A DNA stretch of 64,000 bases from an uncultured Clostridia bacterium (GCA_934444735.1 CAKSDE010000011.1:36384-100383); one strand, 5' to 3'; positions 8,449 through 18,503 are shown, counted from the first letter of the stretch. Notes: generated by a model from the sequence alone, not told the origin. Numbers and translations: made by a program.

Positions 8449-9954
8449 ATGAATTTAACTGTAAAGGATGTATTTCTTGCTTTATGGCACAGTATATTGC
8501 TGATTGTTATTGCTTCGCTTATCGGAATGGCGGCATTCGGAGGATTTACATATTGCTTTGTAAAACCGGAGTATACCGCGACTGCCAAGCTTTATGTTTA
8601 TAATGAGAAGAATGATGACAGGTATATTACAACCGGGGATCTGACTGTTTCAAAATCTTTGGTAGATACCTATTTGATAATCATTCGCTCCGATCCGGTA
8701 TTAGAGCAGGTTGCAGATAAACTGAAAGGCAGATATCCGGACTTGACGGCAAAAAAGATTAACGGCTTGCTTTCAGGGAGTGCTATGAACGAGACAGAGG
8801 CATTTTATATTTCGGCTACTTCACAAAACAGGCAAATGGCAGCAGATATTGTTAACGAGATTATTGAAATTGTTCCCGATGAAATTATAAGAATTGTAAA
8901 GGCTGCGTCAGTTGAAGTAATAGAAGAAGCTAAGGTGCCGGATATTGACGATTACAATTGGCCTATATCACGTAATGCATTTATCGGCTTTGCGGTCGGA
9001 TTTATTTTATCCTGCGGATATATTCTGCTTGCAAATTCTATGGATACAACCGTTTACGGAAGAAATGAAATTATAAATAACTTCAAAATTCCGGTTATAG
9101 GCATTATCCCGCCGCATGAAGAAACCGATTTTCCGAAAAAGAAAAGAGGCAAAAATTCCGAGGAGGAATCAAATGCTCTTTCGCATCGGTTTATATTGAA
9201 CGAGAATACATCTTTCGCTGTTTCGGAGGCATACCGTATGGCGAGAACAAATATTTTCTATTTGCCGACTCAAGGCAGCTGCAAAAAAATTGTTATTGCC
9301 AGTGCAGTCGCATCGGAGGGAAAGAGTACGTGCGGTATTAACATTTCAAAGGTATTGGCACAGGCGGGAAAAAAAGTGCTTTTGATCGATGCGGATATGC
9401 GCAGACCGAGAATTGCACGCTATCTTAATATTGATAAACAAGAAGGGCTTTCGGAGTACCTCGCGGGAATAAGCGATGATGCCGAAATTATAAAAAGCGC
9501 CGATTTGGGCTTTGATATTATAGTTTCCGGCAATGTCAGCAGTTCATCGGCAGAGCTTTTGGCAACGCCGAGAGTGAGTACATTGCTTGATGAATGCAGC
9601 AAAGACTATGATTATATCATTATCGATACACCGCCGGTGAATGTTGTAACAGACGCGACGGTGCTTGCCGATAAAATCGACGGGTATCTTCTCGCTGTCC
9701 GCGCAGGATTCTCAAATGTGGACGATATTAAACAAACAGTTCATTCTTTAGAGCAGGTAGAGGCAAAAATACTCGGTATTATATTGGAAAATGTCGATCC
9801 GAAAACGGAAATATACGGAAAATACAGCAGATACGGAAAATACGGTAAATACGACAGATACTATAATAATTATTACAGTGATTATTCAAAGTACAAATAT
9901 TACGGCAATGCATATACAAAAGAAAAATCTACAAGTGAGTCGGTGATAGAATGA
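8449..9954 (+). CDS. Fused Wzz-type chain-length regulator and bacterial tyrosine autokinase (CpsC-CpsD type)
   Basis: 501 residues. Two membrane segments (about 13-36 and 176-197) flank a Wzz domain. A cytoplasmic BY-kinase follows, with Walker A SEGKST (about 289-294), Walker A' VLLIDADMRRPR (about 310-321) and Walker B YDYIIIDTPP. The tail (about residues 465-498) holds about 14 tyrosines in 34 residues, the expected autophosphorylation cluster. In Firmicutes the membrane modulator and kinase are usually separate; here they are fused as in proteobacterial Wzc. It should set polymer length and control EPS export by cycles of tyrosine phosphorylation, opposed by the phosphatase encoded next with a 4-base overlap. 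Confidence 0.93.
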   Translation: MNLTVKDVFLALWHSILLIVIASLIGMAAFGGFTYCFVKPEYTATAKLYVYNEKNDDRYITTGDLTVSKSLVDTYLIIIRSDPVLEQVADKLKGRYPDLTAKKINGLLSGSAMNETEAFYISATSQNRQMAADIVNEIIEIVPDEIIRIVKAASVEVIEEAKVPDIDDYNWPISRNAFIGFAVGFILSCGYILLANSMDTTVYGRNEIINNFKIPVIGIIPPHEETDFPKKKRGKNSEEESNALSHRFILNENTSFAVSEAYRMARTNIFYLPTQGSCKKIVIASAVASEGKSTCGINISKVLAQAGKKVLLIDADMRRPRIARYLNIDKQEGLSEYLAGISDDAEIIKSADLGFDIIVSGNVSSSSAELLATPRVSTLLDECSKDYDYIIIDTPPVNVVTDATVLADKIDGYLLAVRAGFSNVDDIKQTVHSLEQVEAKILGIILENVDPKTEIYGKYSRYGKYGKYDRYYNNYYSDYSKYKYYGNAYTKEKSTSESVIE

Positions 9955-10583
9955 ATTTACCTAAAATTGATTATCATTCGCACATATTACCCGGAATCGA
10001 TGACGGGGCTGAAAATGTCGAAAAAAGTATTTTACTTATAAAGCAGGCAAAAAAATACGGGGTTGAAGAAATCTATGCCACACCGCACTGTTATTTACAT
10101 AAAACGAATGTCGAAAGGTTTTGCGATAAAAGACAGCAGGCATTAGAATCGATTGAAAAGATTGGACTTGAAGTCCCAGTTAAATTAGGTGCGGAAATTC
10201 TTCTTATTCCGGGGCTTCAGAATCTTTCGGGAATTGATAAGTTATGTATGCCGGACGGGAATAATATTTTGCTTGAATTGCCGTTAAACGAATCGCTTAT
10301 AACCGAGCATTATTTTATCGCGGCAGAACAGCTTAAAAAAAGATTCGGTATTGTAATGGCTCACCCGAATCGCTATTCCGATTTTATTGTCGGGCAAATG
10401 CTTGAGATCGGTGCGGTTTTGCAGATTAACAGCGATGATGTATGTATAAGAAAAGAGAGAAAACGGATTATAAGATGGATAGATCAAGACTGTGTATATG
10501 CCATTGGAAGTGATGTCCATAGGGGGAATGGAAATTACCGCAGATTTAAAAAAGCATATGAATTTTTAATTGGTAATGATTAG
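9951..10583 (+). CDS. PHP-family protein-tyrosine phosphatase (CpsB/YwqE type)
   Basis: 210 residues. The metal-binding PHP motifs are clear: DYHSHILPGIDDGAE at the N terminus, YATPHC near residue 45, MAHPNRY and a C-terminal GSDVHR. The family is manganese-dependent and dephosphorylates the tyrosine-rich tail of BY-kinases. The start ATG overlaps the stop of the kinase gene (ATGA), indicating translational coupling. The following 258 bases contain the first copy of the inverted repeat element. Confidence 0.93.
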   Translation: MNLPKIDYHSHILPGIDDGAENVEKSILLIKQAKKYGVEEIYATPHCYLHKTNVERFCDKRQQALESIEKIGLEVPVKLGAEILLIPGLQNLSGIDKLCMPDGNNILLELPLNESLITEHYFIAAEQLKKRFGIVMAHPNRYSDFIVGQMLEIGAVLQINSDDVCIRKERKRIIRWIDQDCVYAIGSDVHRGNGNYRRFKKAYEFLIGND

Positions 10584-10601
10584 TTTTACAATTAAATAAA
10601 T

Positions 10602-10814
10602 AGGTAATTGTAAAACTAACGTTTTCCAATTAAAATTCTTAGGTAGAAATAAAAAGTTCCGGCCGATTTTAATTTTACGGCAGGTTGAAACTTTTTATTT
10701 CAGCCAAAAATGACGCACATGTCGTCATTTTTGATTACAAATCAGGGGTTAGCACCCCCGATACCCCCCATAAGAATGGTGGCTAATTGTAAAATTTACA
10801 TTTTACAATTACCT
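10602..10814 (+). repeat. Structured dispersed repeat, copy A (MITE-like)
   Basis: 213-base non-coding element starting AGGTAATTGTAAAACTAACG and ending TTTTACAATTACCT. It is the reverse complement of 20564-20775, with most differences confined to one terminal hairpin. Internal structure: hairpin at each end, a 13-base inverted repeat GAAATAAAAAGTT/AACTTTTTATTTC, and a central hairpin AAATGACG...CGTCATTT followed by a T run that could act as a weak terminator. It sits between the phosphatase and the sugar transferase genes. No transposase or clear target duplication is visible. Confidence 0.85.
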
Positions 10815-10841
10815 ATACCCAAATAAATGAAAGGAGAAAAT

Positions 10842-11522
10842 ATGATTGAGCTAAGACAAAATCCTAATTATATTTTAATTGCGAAGAGAGAAATAATAAA
10901 AGACAAAAGGCTTGTATATTGTTTTACCAAAAGATGCGTTGATTTACTTTTGTCGCTGCTTGTTATGCCGATATATTTAATCCTGTATGTTTTGGTGGCA
11001 GCGGCTGTTAAAGTCACCGACGGCGGTCCGGTATTATACAAATCCGTTCGGATGGGAAAAGACGGAACCCCTTTTTATATGTATAAATTCAGAACGATGA
11101 AGATTAATGCCGATAGATTAGAGGATTTTTTAACGGCGGAGGAATTGGAAAAGTATAAAAAGGAATATAAATTGGAAAATGATCCGCGTGTTACATGGAT
11201 CGGAAAGATCTTAAGAAAGACATCGGCGGACGAGTTGCCGCAGATTTTAAATGTCATAAAAAACGAGATGAGCCTTATAGGACCGAGACCGATTCTTGAT
11301 GAGGAAACATTGCTTTACGGAGACGACAGAAGCACTTTACTAAGTGTAAAACCCGGACTTACGGGATACTGGCAGGCTTACGCCCGAAACGATGTGGGAT
11401 ATATTGACGGCAGACGTCAGGAAATGGAATTATATTATATAAAGAACAGGTCTTTAAAGCTTGACACAAAAATTTTCTTTGCCACAATCAAACGGGTGCT
11501 TTCGGGAAAGGGAGTGTTCTGA
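10842..11522 (+). CDS. Initiating sugar transferase (undecaprenyl-phosphate glycosyl-1-phosphate transferase)
   Basis: 226 residues. ATG 10842 is chosen because AAGGAG lies 8 bases upstream; a longer frame from 10827 has no ribosome site. A membrane segment near residues 28-52 is followed by the bacterial sugar transferase domain: GGPVLYKSVRMGKDG, FYMYKFRTM, KTSADELPQILNV and MSLIGPRP, with KPGLTGYWQAYARND near the end. It should transfer a hexose- or HexNAc-1-phosphate from a nucleotide sugar to the lipid carrier, starting repeat-unit synthesis. The short form lacks the N-terminal multi-pass domain of WbaP/WcaJ, as is usual for the catalytic core type. Confidence 0.92.
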   Translation: MIELRQNPNYILIAKREIIKDKRLVYCFTKRCVDLLLSLLVMPIYLILYVLVAAAVKVTDGGPVLYKSVRMGKDGTPFYMYKFRTMKINADRLEDFLTAEELEKYKKEYKLENDPRVTWIGKILRKTSADELPQILNVIKNEMSLIGPRPILDEETLLYGDDRSTLLSVKPGLTGYWQAYARNDVGYIDGRRQEMELYYIKNRSLKLDTKIFFATIKRVLSGKGVF

Positions 11523-11523
11523 A

Positions 11524-12630
11524 GTGGACAAGCACCGTAAAGTTTTACACGTTGCCCTTGTTCACGGCGGCGGTGTAGAAGTTTATACAAGAATGCTGAT
11601 TGAACATACATATAGAAATTATGATACAGTATTGATATGTGCCTCGGAATACGGCAAAGATTTGTTGCCTGAAAATGCCTGTACGGTATATGATGTAGAT
11701 GTACCTAGAGAAATATCGGTATCGGAAGATTTAAAGGCGATTTTAAAAATACGTAAAATAATAAAAAAAGAAAATCCGGACGTTTTATATTGCCATTCCT
11801 CAATGGCGGGAGCAATAGGACGTATAGCGGCAATGGGATTGGGCTGCAAGGTGATATACAACCCTCACGGCTGGTCATTTGATATGGATATACCGTCCGG
11901 GAAAAAGATGTTTTACCGTTTCATGGAAAAAATCCTGGCGGTTAAAACCGATAAAATAGTAACGATTTCAGAATATGAAAAAAGAATCGCATTAAAAAAT
12001 AAAATTTGTAATGAAAACAAAATCGAGGTTATTCTTAACGGCATAGATTTGGACAAATGTAAATCTGTCAAAGTAAAAAGATGCGAACTCGGATATAAAG
12101 AAAATGATTTTATTGTCGGCTGTGCCGCAAGATTGTCCGCTCAGAAGGATCCGCTGCTTTTTGCAGATGTTGCCGGTTATATTGCAAAGAAGTACCCCGA
12201 TGCACGCTTTATCTGGGTGGGAGACGGAGAACTCATGGAGGATTTTACAGCAGCTCTAAAAAAAAATAATGTATTCGATAAAACAGCAATTACAGGTTGG
12301 GTTGATAATCCGTATGAATATATTTCAATTTTTGATGTTGCCGTTTTGTTTTCAAAATGGGAGGGGTTTGGACTGTGCCTTGCCGAATACCTTGCTTTGG
12401 GTAAGCCTGTTGTGGCAACAAACGTAGGTGCAGTTTCGGAAATTATACAGGATGGGATTTGCGGTAAACTTATGAATTGCAGAAATCCCGAGTTGATTGC
12501 AGATGAAATTGTGGCTTATAAACAATGTAAAAATTTAGATGATATAAATCGAAAATGTGTTGAATTATCCTGGAAATTTGATTTTAAAATAACGGCGGAT
12601 AAGACGGTGAAGATGATTGCAGATTTGTAA
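11524..12630 (+). CDS. Glycosyltransferase, GT4 family
   Basis: 368 residues starting at GTG 11524, directly after the sugar transferase stop, with a GGGAG-type site upstream. The N-terminal Rossmann half contains LVHGGGVEVYTRML. The C-terminal half has the retaining GT4 signature: CAARLSAQKDP, RFIWVGDGELMEDF, and the nucleotide-sugar binding E-x7-E region SKWEGFGLCLAEYLALGKPV. It is predicted to add a sugar to the lipid-linked EPS repeat unit on the inner face of the membrane. Donor and linkage cannot be inferred. Confidence 0.9.
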   Translation: MDKHRKVLHVALVHGGGVEVYTRMLIEHTYRNYDTVLICASEYGKDLLPENACTVYDVDVPREISVSEDLKAILKIRKIIKKENPDVLYCHSSMAGAIGRIAAMGLGCKVIYNPHGWSFDMDIPSGKKMFYRFMEKILAVKTDKIVTISEYEKRIALKNKICNENKIEVILNGIDLDKCKSVKVKRCELGYKENDFIVGCAARLSAQKDPLLFADVAGYIAKKYPDARFIWVGDGELMEDFTAALKKNNVFDKTAITGWVDNPYEYISIFDVAVLFSKWEGFGLCLAEYLALGKPVVATNVGAVSEIIQDGICGKLMNCRNPELIADEIVAYKQCKNLDDINRKCVELSWKFDFKITADKTVKMIADL

Positions 12631-12648
12631 CGGTGGTGAGTTTAGCAG

Positions 12649-13857
12649 ATGAAATTAGGGATAGTATCATGTTATTTTATCAATAATTACGGAAGTATCC
12701 TGCAGGCATATGCCTTGCAGGAATATTTCAGCGCCAAAGGTATCGAATGTGATACTATATCTGTTGAGGGTTTGAAACCGTATCTTGATGCTAAAAAAAA
12801 GCAATACTATTTTCGAAATATCCATAAAGCGGGGTTACTTTTTTCAAAGCTCCCCATGATATGCTTAAAGGTGCTGCAAAAAATCAATTACAGAAATCTG
12901 GGGACGAGTTACAGTGAGCGTGTGCGGAAATTTAACGGTTTTAGAAAAAATTTTAAGATTTCAAATAAAAGTGCATCTTCACTTAAAGAATTAACCGAAC
13001 TGTCTGCAATGTATGATATGATTGTGGTCGGAAGTGACCAGCTGTGGAGACCGGATAACATATTTCCGGACTACTATACGCTTAGCTGGGTGCCGGACAA
13101 TATACCGAAAGCTTCGTATGCTACAAGCTTTGGTGTTGCCGACTTGGACAGATATTATAAATTAAAGGCGAAAACATTTCTGAACCGTTTGTCTGCAATT
13201 TCGGTGCGTGAGAGCAGCGGCGGCGATTTGGTAAAAGAACTTACGGGAAAATTTCCCTGTATGGTTTGCGATCCTGTTTTTCTGCTTACAAAAGATCAAT
13301 GGAATGAGCTTTTGGATACTTCGCTCTGCCCGAGAAAAAAGTACATTTTTACATACTTTCTCGGAAAAGGGAAAGAATGCCGTAAATTTACCGAAAAACT
13401 CTCGGCTGTTACGGGACTTCCGGTGTTAGGGATGATACATAACGATTCTTACATTGCATCGGACGAAAGGATAGATTATCCGATTGCCTCTTGTTCTCCG
13501 AATGAATTTTTAGGGTTTATTTCCAACGCTGAATATATCTGCACGGATTCGTTTCATGCGACTGCATTTTCAACGATATTTAACAAAAATTTTTTTGTAT
13601 TTAACCGTTTTAAATCGCAAAAACATGGAACAAACTCACGTATCGGATCATTTTTAAGAACAATAGGCCTTGAAAACCGATTGATTGCTAACCCTGATAA
13701 AGCACGGGACGCAAGTTTAAATGATATTGATTATGAATCGGTAAATAATAAGCTTTTATTATTTATAAAGAAAAGCCATAACTTTATAGAAAGCGAAATA
13801 TTACAAGGAGTAAGCGGTAATGTACAAGAAAAAAATTTTGCATCTCAGCTTGACTAA
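12649..13857 (+). CDS. Polysaccharide pyruvyl transferase family protein 1
   Basis: 402 residues with the PF04230 hallmarks: NYGSILQAYALQEYF at the start, VVGSDQLWRPD, ASYATSFGV, AISVRESSG, VCDPVFLL and TDSFHATAFSTIF. The family adds pyruvate ketals or otherwise modifies sugars of surface polymers; many members are only known by homology. Its 3' end overlaps the next gene by 38 bases. A second homologue lies at 19474-20556, and each can be matched with an iron-sulfur F420-hydrogenase-beta-like protein in the same locus (14910 and 20807). Confidence 0.9.
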   Translation: MKLGIVSCYFINNYGSILQAYALQEYFSAKGIECDTISVEGLKPYLDAKKKQYYFRNIHKAGLLFSKLPMICLKVLQKINYRNLGTSYSERVRKFNGFRKNFKISNKSASSLKELTELSAMYDMIVVGSDQLWRPDNIFPDYYTLSWVPDNIPKASYATSFGVADLDRYYKLKAKTFLNRLSAISVRESSGGDLVKELTGKFPCMVCDPVFLLTKDQWNELLDTSLCPRKKYIFTYFLGKGKECRKFTEKLSAVTGLPVLGMIHNDSYIASDERIDYPIASCSPNEFLGFISNAEYICTDSFHATAFSTIFNKNFFVFNRFKSQKHGTNSRIGSFLRTIGLENRLIANPDKARDASLNDIDYESVNNKLLLFIKKSHNFIESEILQGVSGNVQEKNFASQLD

Positions 13858-14923
13858 AAGCATTGGCGGGATTGCTTCTTTTCAGAAGAACTTATTTAAT
13901 AATACAGACAGCAATGAGATCTTGTTTGAATTTGTGACAACATACCGAAACAGTGCGCTGATACCTTTTTTTAAGGAGAATAATGTAAAAATACACCGTT
14001 TACCTCCTCAAAAAACCGTTTTGTTATATTGCCGGTCGTTATACAAGCTTTTAAAAAAAGAAAAATATGACGCAGTACATATTCATAAAAATTCGTGCGC
14101 CAATCCTATGGCTTTTATAGTTTGCCATATGGCAGGCGTTAAGCAGATTATCGCACATTCGCATAATACTGCATCGGTTGGCGGAAAGTTTGCGGATATT
14201 TTTCACTATTTATTCAGGCCGCTCGTAAGAAAAATATCAGATGTAAAACTGGCTTGTTCACGGGAGGCGGCCATTTGGCTGTATGGAGAAAAATATGTAA
14301 AAAACAGTGACACGGTTCAGATTATAAAAAACGGCATTGATACGGATTTGTTTTCATATAACGAAAAAATACGAAATGAAGTGAGAGCGGAATTTGGCTG
14401 GGATAATAAATTGGTGCTTGGACACGTAGGAAATTTTATTCCGCAGAAAAATCATTATTTTATGGTTGATATTATATCCGAAGTGATAAAATCGGAAGAA
14501 AATGCGGTTATGCTGTTTTTAGGAAGAGGCGATGCGATAGACGGTGTCCGTGAATATGCAAGAAAAAAGGGCGTTTCGGAGCATATTGAATTTATGGGTT
14601 CAAGAACCGATATATCCCGATTCTATCAGGCAATGGATTTGTTTTTATTCCCCTCTTTTCATGAGGGATTACCCATTGCCGGAGTTGAGGCGCAAACTGC
14701 CGATTTGCCGTGCTTGTTTTCCGACGCTATAACACGAGATATTATGATTACAGACCGCGCCGTTTCCATGCCGCTTGATTCGGGTGCGGCAAAATGGGCG
14801 AAAAAGTCAATATCACTTGCCAAAACATACGGACGAAGGAATGTATCCGATAAAATAACTGCGGCGGGATACGATGCGGCAGATATGGGAAAACGAATGG
14901 GGCGGATTTATGAACAGCAATAA
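13820..14923 (+). CDS. Glycosyltransferase, GT4 family (EpsF-like)
   Basis: 367 residues. ATG 13820 has AAGGAG 11 bases upstream, inside the 3' end of the pyruvyl transferase gene. N-terminal features are KKILHLSLTKSIGGIASFQK and a conserved HIHKNSCANPM segment; IIAHSHNTA is typical of EpsF/CapM-like enzymes. The C-terminal domain has HVGNFIPQKNH, FLGRGDAID, and FLFPSFHEGLPIAGVEAQ with the paired glutamates of GT4. It likely adds one sugar of the repeat unit. It overlaps the following iron-sulfur protein gene by 14 bases, consistent with one operon. Confidence 0.9.
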   Translation: MYKKKILHLSLTKSIGGIASFQKNLFNNTDSNEILFEFVTTYRNSALIPFFKENNVKIHRLPPQKTVLLYCRSLYKLLKKEKYDAVHIHKNSCANPMAFIVCHMAGVKQIIAHSHNTASVGGKFADIFHYLFRPLVRKISDVKLACSREAAIWLYGEKYVKNSDTVQIIKNGIDTDLFSYNEKIRNEVRAEFGWDNKLVLGHVGNFIPQKNHYFMVDIISEVIKSEENAVMLFLGRGDAIDGVREYARKKGVSEHIEFMGSRTDISRFYQAMDLFLFPSFHEGLPIAGVEAQTADLPCLFSDAITRDIMITDRAVSMPLDSGAAKWAKKSISLAKTYGRRNVSDKITAAGYDAADMGKRMGRIYEQQ

Positions 14924-16112
14924 TGTAATAAATTTAGTAAATAAAGCCGATTGCAGCGGCTGTGGAGCGTGCGTTTGTGCATGCCCCGAAAAATGCCTTT
15001 TAATGAAAGGTGACAGCGAGGGCTTTTATTATCCGCATATAGATGATAAAAGCTGCATAGACTGCGGAAAATGTTTATCGGTATGCGCCGTAAAATCCAA
15101 ACCGAAAATAAACAGTTACGGCAGACGGGTTTTTATTGTACAGCATAAGAATGATAAGATTCGCCGTGAGAGTACATCGGGGGGAGCGTTTACCGCTATC
15201 GCGGAATATATTATTAAAAACGGCGGGATTGTATTCGGCGCGGGGATGGACGAAAATTTCCGCGTCTGTCATATGCCGGCATATAATCTTGAACAGCTCG
15301 CATTATTCAGAAATTCCAAGTATTCTCAAAGTGATTTGGGAGATACTTTTCTGAAAATAAAGAATTATTTAGCGGAAGGGAAAAAAATTCTTTTTTCGGG
15401 TACGCCCTGTCAGGTTGCGGGGTTAAAAAAGTTTTTGCACGGTGACGATAAAAATCTCGTTACGGTTGATGTGGTATGCCGCGGTATTCCTTCACCGCTT
15501 GTTTTTGAGAAATACATAGATTATCAAAAGAAAAGATTGGGTGAATTTGATAAAGTTTTATTCAGGGATAAATACTCGGGCTATACTCATACTGCTATGA
15601 GCGTGTATAGGGATAATGTATGCTTGTACCATAACGGTCTGGAATATGATCCTATGCTTAAGCTGTTTTATCAGGGAATGATTTGCCGCCCTGTTTGCTC
15701 AAATTGCCGTTTTAAAGAAATTGAACGGTGCAGCGATTTTACGCTTTGGGATTGCTTTTCGGCAGCAGAGATAAATAGTGATTTTGACGATAATAAGGGA
15801 ACTACTTTTGTGATGCTCCATTCGCAAAATGCCGAAATGATTTTTGAAAAGATACGGGATAATATACGTGCTTGTGAGGCTGAAACGGAAAAAGTATGCA
15901 ACAATACGGCGGAAATGCTTAAAAGTATATCACATAACCCCAAAAGACAGGAATTTTTCAAAGATGTTAATTCTATGCAGCCGGAGAAGCTTTTTGATAA
16001 ATGGGCGCCCGTAACCTTGACGGTCAGATTAAATAAGCTTTTACGAAACATATTGGCAAAGCTCGGACTGTATTATATTGCTAAAAATTTAGCCTTAAAA
16101 TTAAAAAAATAA
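14910..16112 (+). CDS. Iron-sulfur protein with F420-hydrogenase/dehydrogenase beta-subunit domain, 1
   Basis: About 400 residues from ATG 14910; the longer frame from 14874 is unlikely because it lies within the previous gene. Two [4Fe-4S] ferredoxin motifs open the protein (CSGCGACVCACPEKC and CIDCGKCLSVC). The FrhB-type region follows, with RRESTSGGAFTAIAEYI, FSGTPCQVAGLKKFL and a cysteine cluster CRPVCSNCRF. Related proteins recur in capsule clusters beside pyruvyl transferase homologues; their reaction is not established. A flavin- and FeS-dependent redox modification of a sugar or its donor is the simplest guess. Confidence 0.85.
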   Translation: MNSNNVINLVNKADCSGCGACVCACPEKCLLMKGDSEGFYYPHIDDKSCIDCGKCLSVCAVKSKPKINSYGRRVFIVQHKNDKIRRESTSGGAFTAIAEYIIKNGGIVFGAGMDENFRVCHMPAYNLEQLALFRNSKYSQSDLGDTFLKIKNYLAEGKKILFSGTPCQVAGLKKFLHGDDKNLVTVDVVCRGIPSPLVFEKYIDYQKKRLGEFDKVLFRDKYSGYTHTAMSVYRDNVCLYHNGLEYDPMLKLFYQGMICRPVCSNCRFKEIERCSDFTLWDCFSAAEINSDFDDNKGTTFVMLHSQNAEMIFEKIRDNIRACEAETEKVCNNTAEMLKSISHNPKRQEFFKDVNSMQPEKLFDKWAPVTLTVRLNKLLRNILAKLGLYYIAKNLALKLKK

Positions 16113-16131
16113 AAAGAAAGGAATGCAGGAT

Positions 16132-17505
16132 ATGGATAAATATATAATTAAACCTAAAAAAGTGCAGCATACATATATGTTATGGATATCTGCATTTCTT
16201 CTTATTTTCAATGTCTATCATACAAAGCTTATGAGTATATTTATGTTTACCGCTTCGTCCGCCTCTACATTTGCGATTCAGGGCTTTGCGGTGGCATTAT
16301 TGCTGGCATACTTTATGACAGACAAAAAGCTTAAGCTGCACAGAATAGAAATACAGCCAACAGAATGGCTGCTTATACTGACGCTTTTGGTGATGCTGGT
16401 GACAACGGAAAACATCGGTGAAAATCTTACATATATTATCAGATATGCGGTTCTTGTTTTTATCGTTATACTGATGAAGTATGATGAAGAATTTTTTCAT
16501 ATTATTTTTTATTGTATACTGGCAGCCGGACTTATACACGTTATAGCGACTTTATGGTTTTATTTTGACACTGATTTTTATATGGCTAATATATATCCGA
16601 ATTTCAATTCAAGTCAAAGGGCGCATTTATATGAGCAGGTGCAAAAGAATCATCATGCGGTCGGCTTGTCGAATCATTACAGTCAGAACGGAATTTATAT
16701 GGCGATTTCGTTATGTGCTTCATTCGCGCTGCTTTTTGCAAAATCCCGTAAGAATATACTGTGGAAAGTTTTGCTGCTCTTGGTTGTTCTTTTTGCTCTT
16801 ATATTAACAGGCAAAAGGGGAGTTCTTATTTTCTCGGTCTTTGCAATGCTTATATCATATATTATATGTAAAAAGGGCGCTTTTGCGAATAAACTGATAA
16901 CGGTATTATTTATACTCAGCAGTATGTCACTTGTCATATATGCTCTTTCGTTTTATATAGAGGGTATTGCATCTGCTTTTGCGAGAATAACGGCAATGTT
17001 TTCGGAAAACGAAACTTTAGATGTTTCCAACGGACGGTTTAAGCTTTATGCGATAGCATGGAATTTCTTCAAAGAGTCTCCGATAACGGGAATCGGCTGG
17101 CGTGAATTCAGCAAGGAAGTAGTAAATTTTTATAATCAGGATTCTGTGCTGCGAGATGCGCATAATGTTTTTCTTCAGCTATTATGCGAAACGGGAATTA
17201 TAGGATTTTCGATTTTCATATCGCTGTTTATATCCGCAATAATACAGACGGTGCAGCTTGCGGCAAAAAGCACAAAAGATATGCTTAAGCTTTCGGATAA
17301 GACAAAAATTGTACTGATATTCTCGCTGTGTTATCAAGTGTTTTTCTTAGCATACTGTATTACGGGAAATCCGCTTTACGACTTGGAAACAGTATATGTT
17401 TATATTATCTCTGTCGGGTTTTCCTCGGGGATATATTTCAGCCATAGAGAAGAAATTGAGAAAATCAATCGGCAGATTACCAACAAGTCAAAATATATCA
17501 AGTGA
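16132..17505 (+). CDS. O-antigen ligase/polymerase-like membrane protein (Wzy-type)
   Basis: 457 residues. ATG 16132 lies 8 bases from AAAGGAA; ATG 16123 overlaps that site. About ten or more hydrophobic segments are visible. The Wzy_C/O-antigen ligase region includes LTGKRGVLIFSVFAML, then a large loop with NGRFKLYAIAWNFFKESPITGIGWREF and AHNVFLQLLCETGIIGF, which is characteristic of the family. It is predicted to polymerise lipid-linked repeat units on the outer face of the membrane, working with the flippase at 23929 and the chain-length regulator at 8449. Confidence 0.87.
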   Translation: MDKYIIKPKKVQHTYMLWISAFLLIFNVYHTKLMSIFMFTASSASTFAIQGFAVALLLAYFMTDKKLKLHRIEIQPTEWLLILTLLVMLVTTENIGENLTYIIRYAVLVFIVILMKYDEEFFHIIFYCILAAGLIHVIATLWFYFDTDFYMANIYPNFNSSQRAHLYEQVQKNHHAVGLSNHYSQNGIYMAISLCASFALLFAKSRKNILWKVLLLLVVLFALILTGKRGVLIFSVFAMLISYIICKKGAFANKLITVLFILSSMSLVIYALSFYIEGIASAFARITAMFSENETLDVSNGRFKLYAIAWNFFKESPITGIGWREFSKEVVNFYNQDSVLRDAHNVFLQLLCETGIIGFSIFISLFISAIIQTVQLAAKSTKDMLKLSDKTKIVLIFSLCYQVFFLAYCITGNPLYDLETVYVYIISVGFSSGIYFSHREEIEKINRQITNKSKYIK

Positions 17506-17525
17506 GTTGGGAGTGATAAACAGAT

Positions 17526-18503
17526 ATGGTTTCGGTTGTCATTGCAGCGTATAATGCTGAAAAATACATTGCAAAATGCTTGGAAAGCTTGAAAAAACAA
17601 ACATATACCGATTTTGAAGTTGTCGTAGTCGTTGACGGCGCAACGGATAAAACGTTAGATATTTGCGAGGAATTTTCAAAGCAGGATAAGCGCTTTATTA
17701 CGGTTTACAGAAAAAACGGCGGTCTTGCGGCGGCAAGAAATACCGGTCTTGAAAGGTGCAGTGCGGAATATGTAGCCTTTGTTGATTCGGACGATTATGT
17801 CAGCCCGGATTATTTGGAAGTTTTAGTAAATGCAATTGAGGCGAACGGCTGTGATATAGCGGCTTGCGGATATATTCTTGAAGATGAAAACGGGAATGAA
17901 AAGTACCGTACAAAACGTGAGGAAGAAATCATGGATAATGAGATGTTTTTAAATAATATGCTGATACCGATTAACCGTTCGTACGGTGCTTTTGTTTGGA
18001 ATAAATTATATAAAAATGAGATTATAAAGAAATATAATATACGTTTTGCGGACTGGAAAAGGTATCTGTTTGAGGACCATTATTTTAACTATGAATATAT
18101 GAAATATGCTGCGTGCGGGTGCTATACTTCTTCTTGCACCTATCACTATATAATAAGAGAAAACACAGGCATAATACGGGGAATTACCGAAAACGGCAAG
18201 GCGGCGGAAAAGTGGTTTCATTATGCTGATGTGTTTGATTTGATTATCGGTGATTCTTATAAAGGCTTTGATGAATTTAAAAAGCAAATCAAAATGATGA
18301 AGGTGTGGCATAGTTCCACTGCAGTTCGGGTTCTGGCGTATTATGGGGAAAGCGGCGCGCCTGAATACAGAAATATGCGAAAGTATATAAGAGAAAATAT
18401 GATTGAATATTTGAAAACTCCGTATATCGGTGCAAAAAAGAAAATAGGTATGCTGCTTACTTATTTTACACCAAAGCTTGCATTCGGATTATGGTCGTTA
18501 TAA
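17526..18503 (+). CDS. Glycosyltransferase, GT2 family
   Basis: 325 residues. It begins MVSVVIAAYNAEKYIAKCLESL, with VVVVDGATDKT, ARNTGLERC and FVDSDDYVSPDYLE (the DxD motif). This is a GT-A fold inverting transferase. EDHYFNYEYM in the second half is typical of the capsule GT2 group. Start ATG 17526 is 20 bases after the polymerase stop; GGGAGTG is the likely ribosome site. It overlaps no other gene and has a close relative immediately downstream. Confidence 0.91.
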   Translation: MVSVVIAAYNAEKYIAKCLESLKKQTYTDFEVVVVVDGATDKTLDICEEFSKQDKRFITVYRKNGGLAAARNTGLERCSAEYVAFVDSDDYVSPDYLEVLVNAIEANGCDIAACGYILEDENGNEKYRTKREEEIMDNEMFLNNMLIPINRSYGAFVWNKLYKNEIIKKYNIRFADWKRYLFEDHYFNYEYMKYAACGCYTSSCTYHYIIRENTGIIRGITENGKAAEKWFHYADVFDLIIGDSYKGFDEFKKQIKMMKVWHSSTAVRVLAYYGESGAPEYRNMRKYIRENMIEYLKTPYIGAKKKIGMLLTYFTPKLAFGLWSL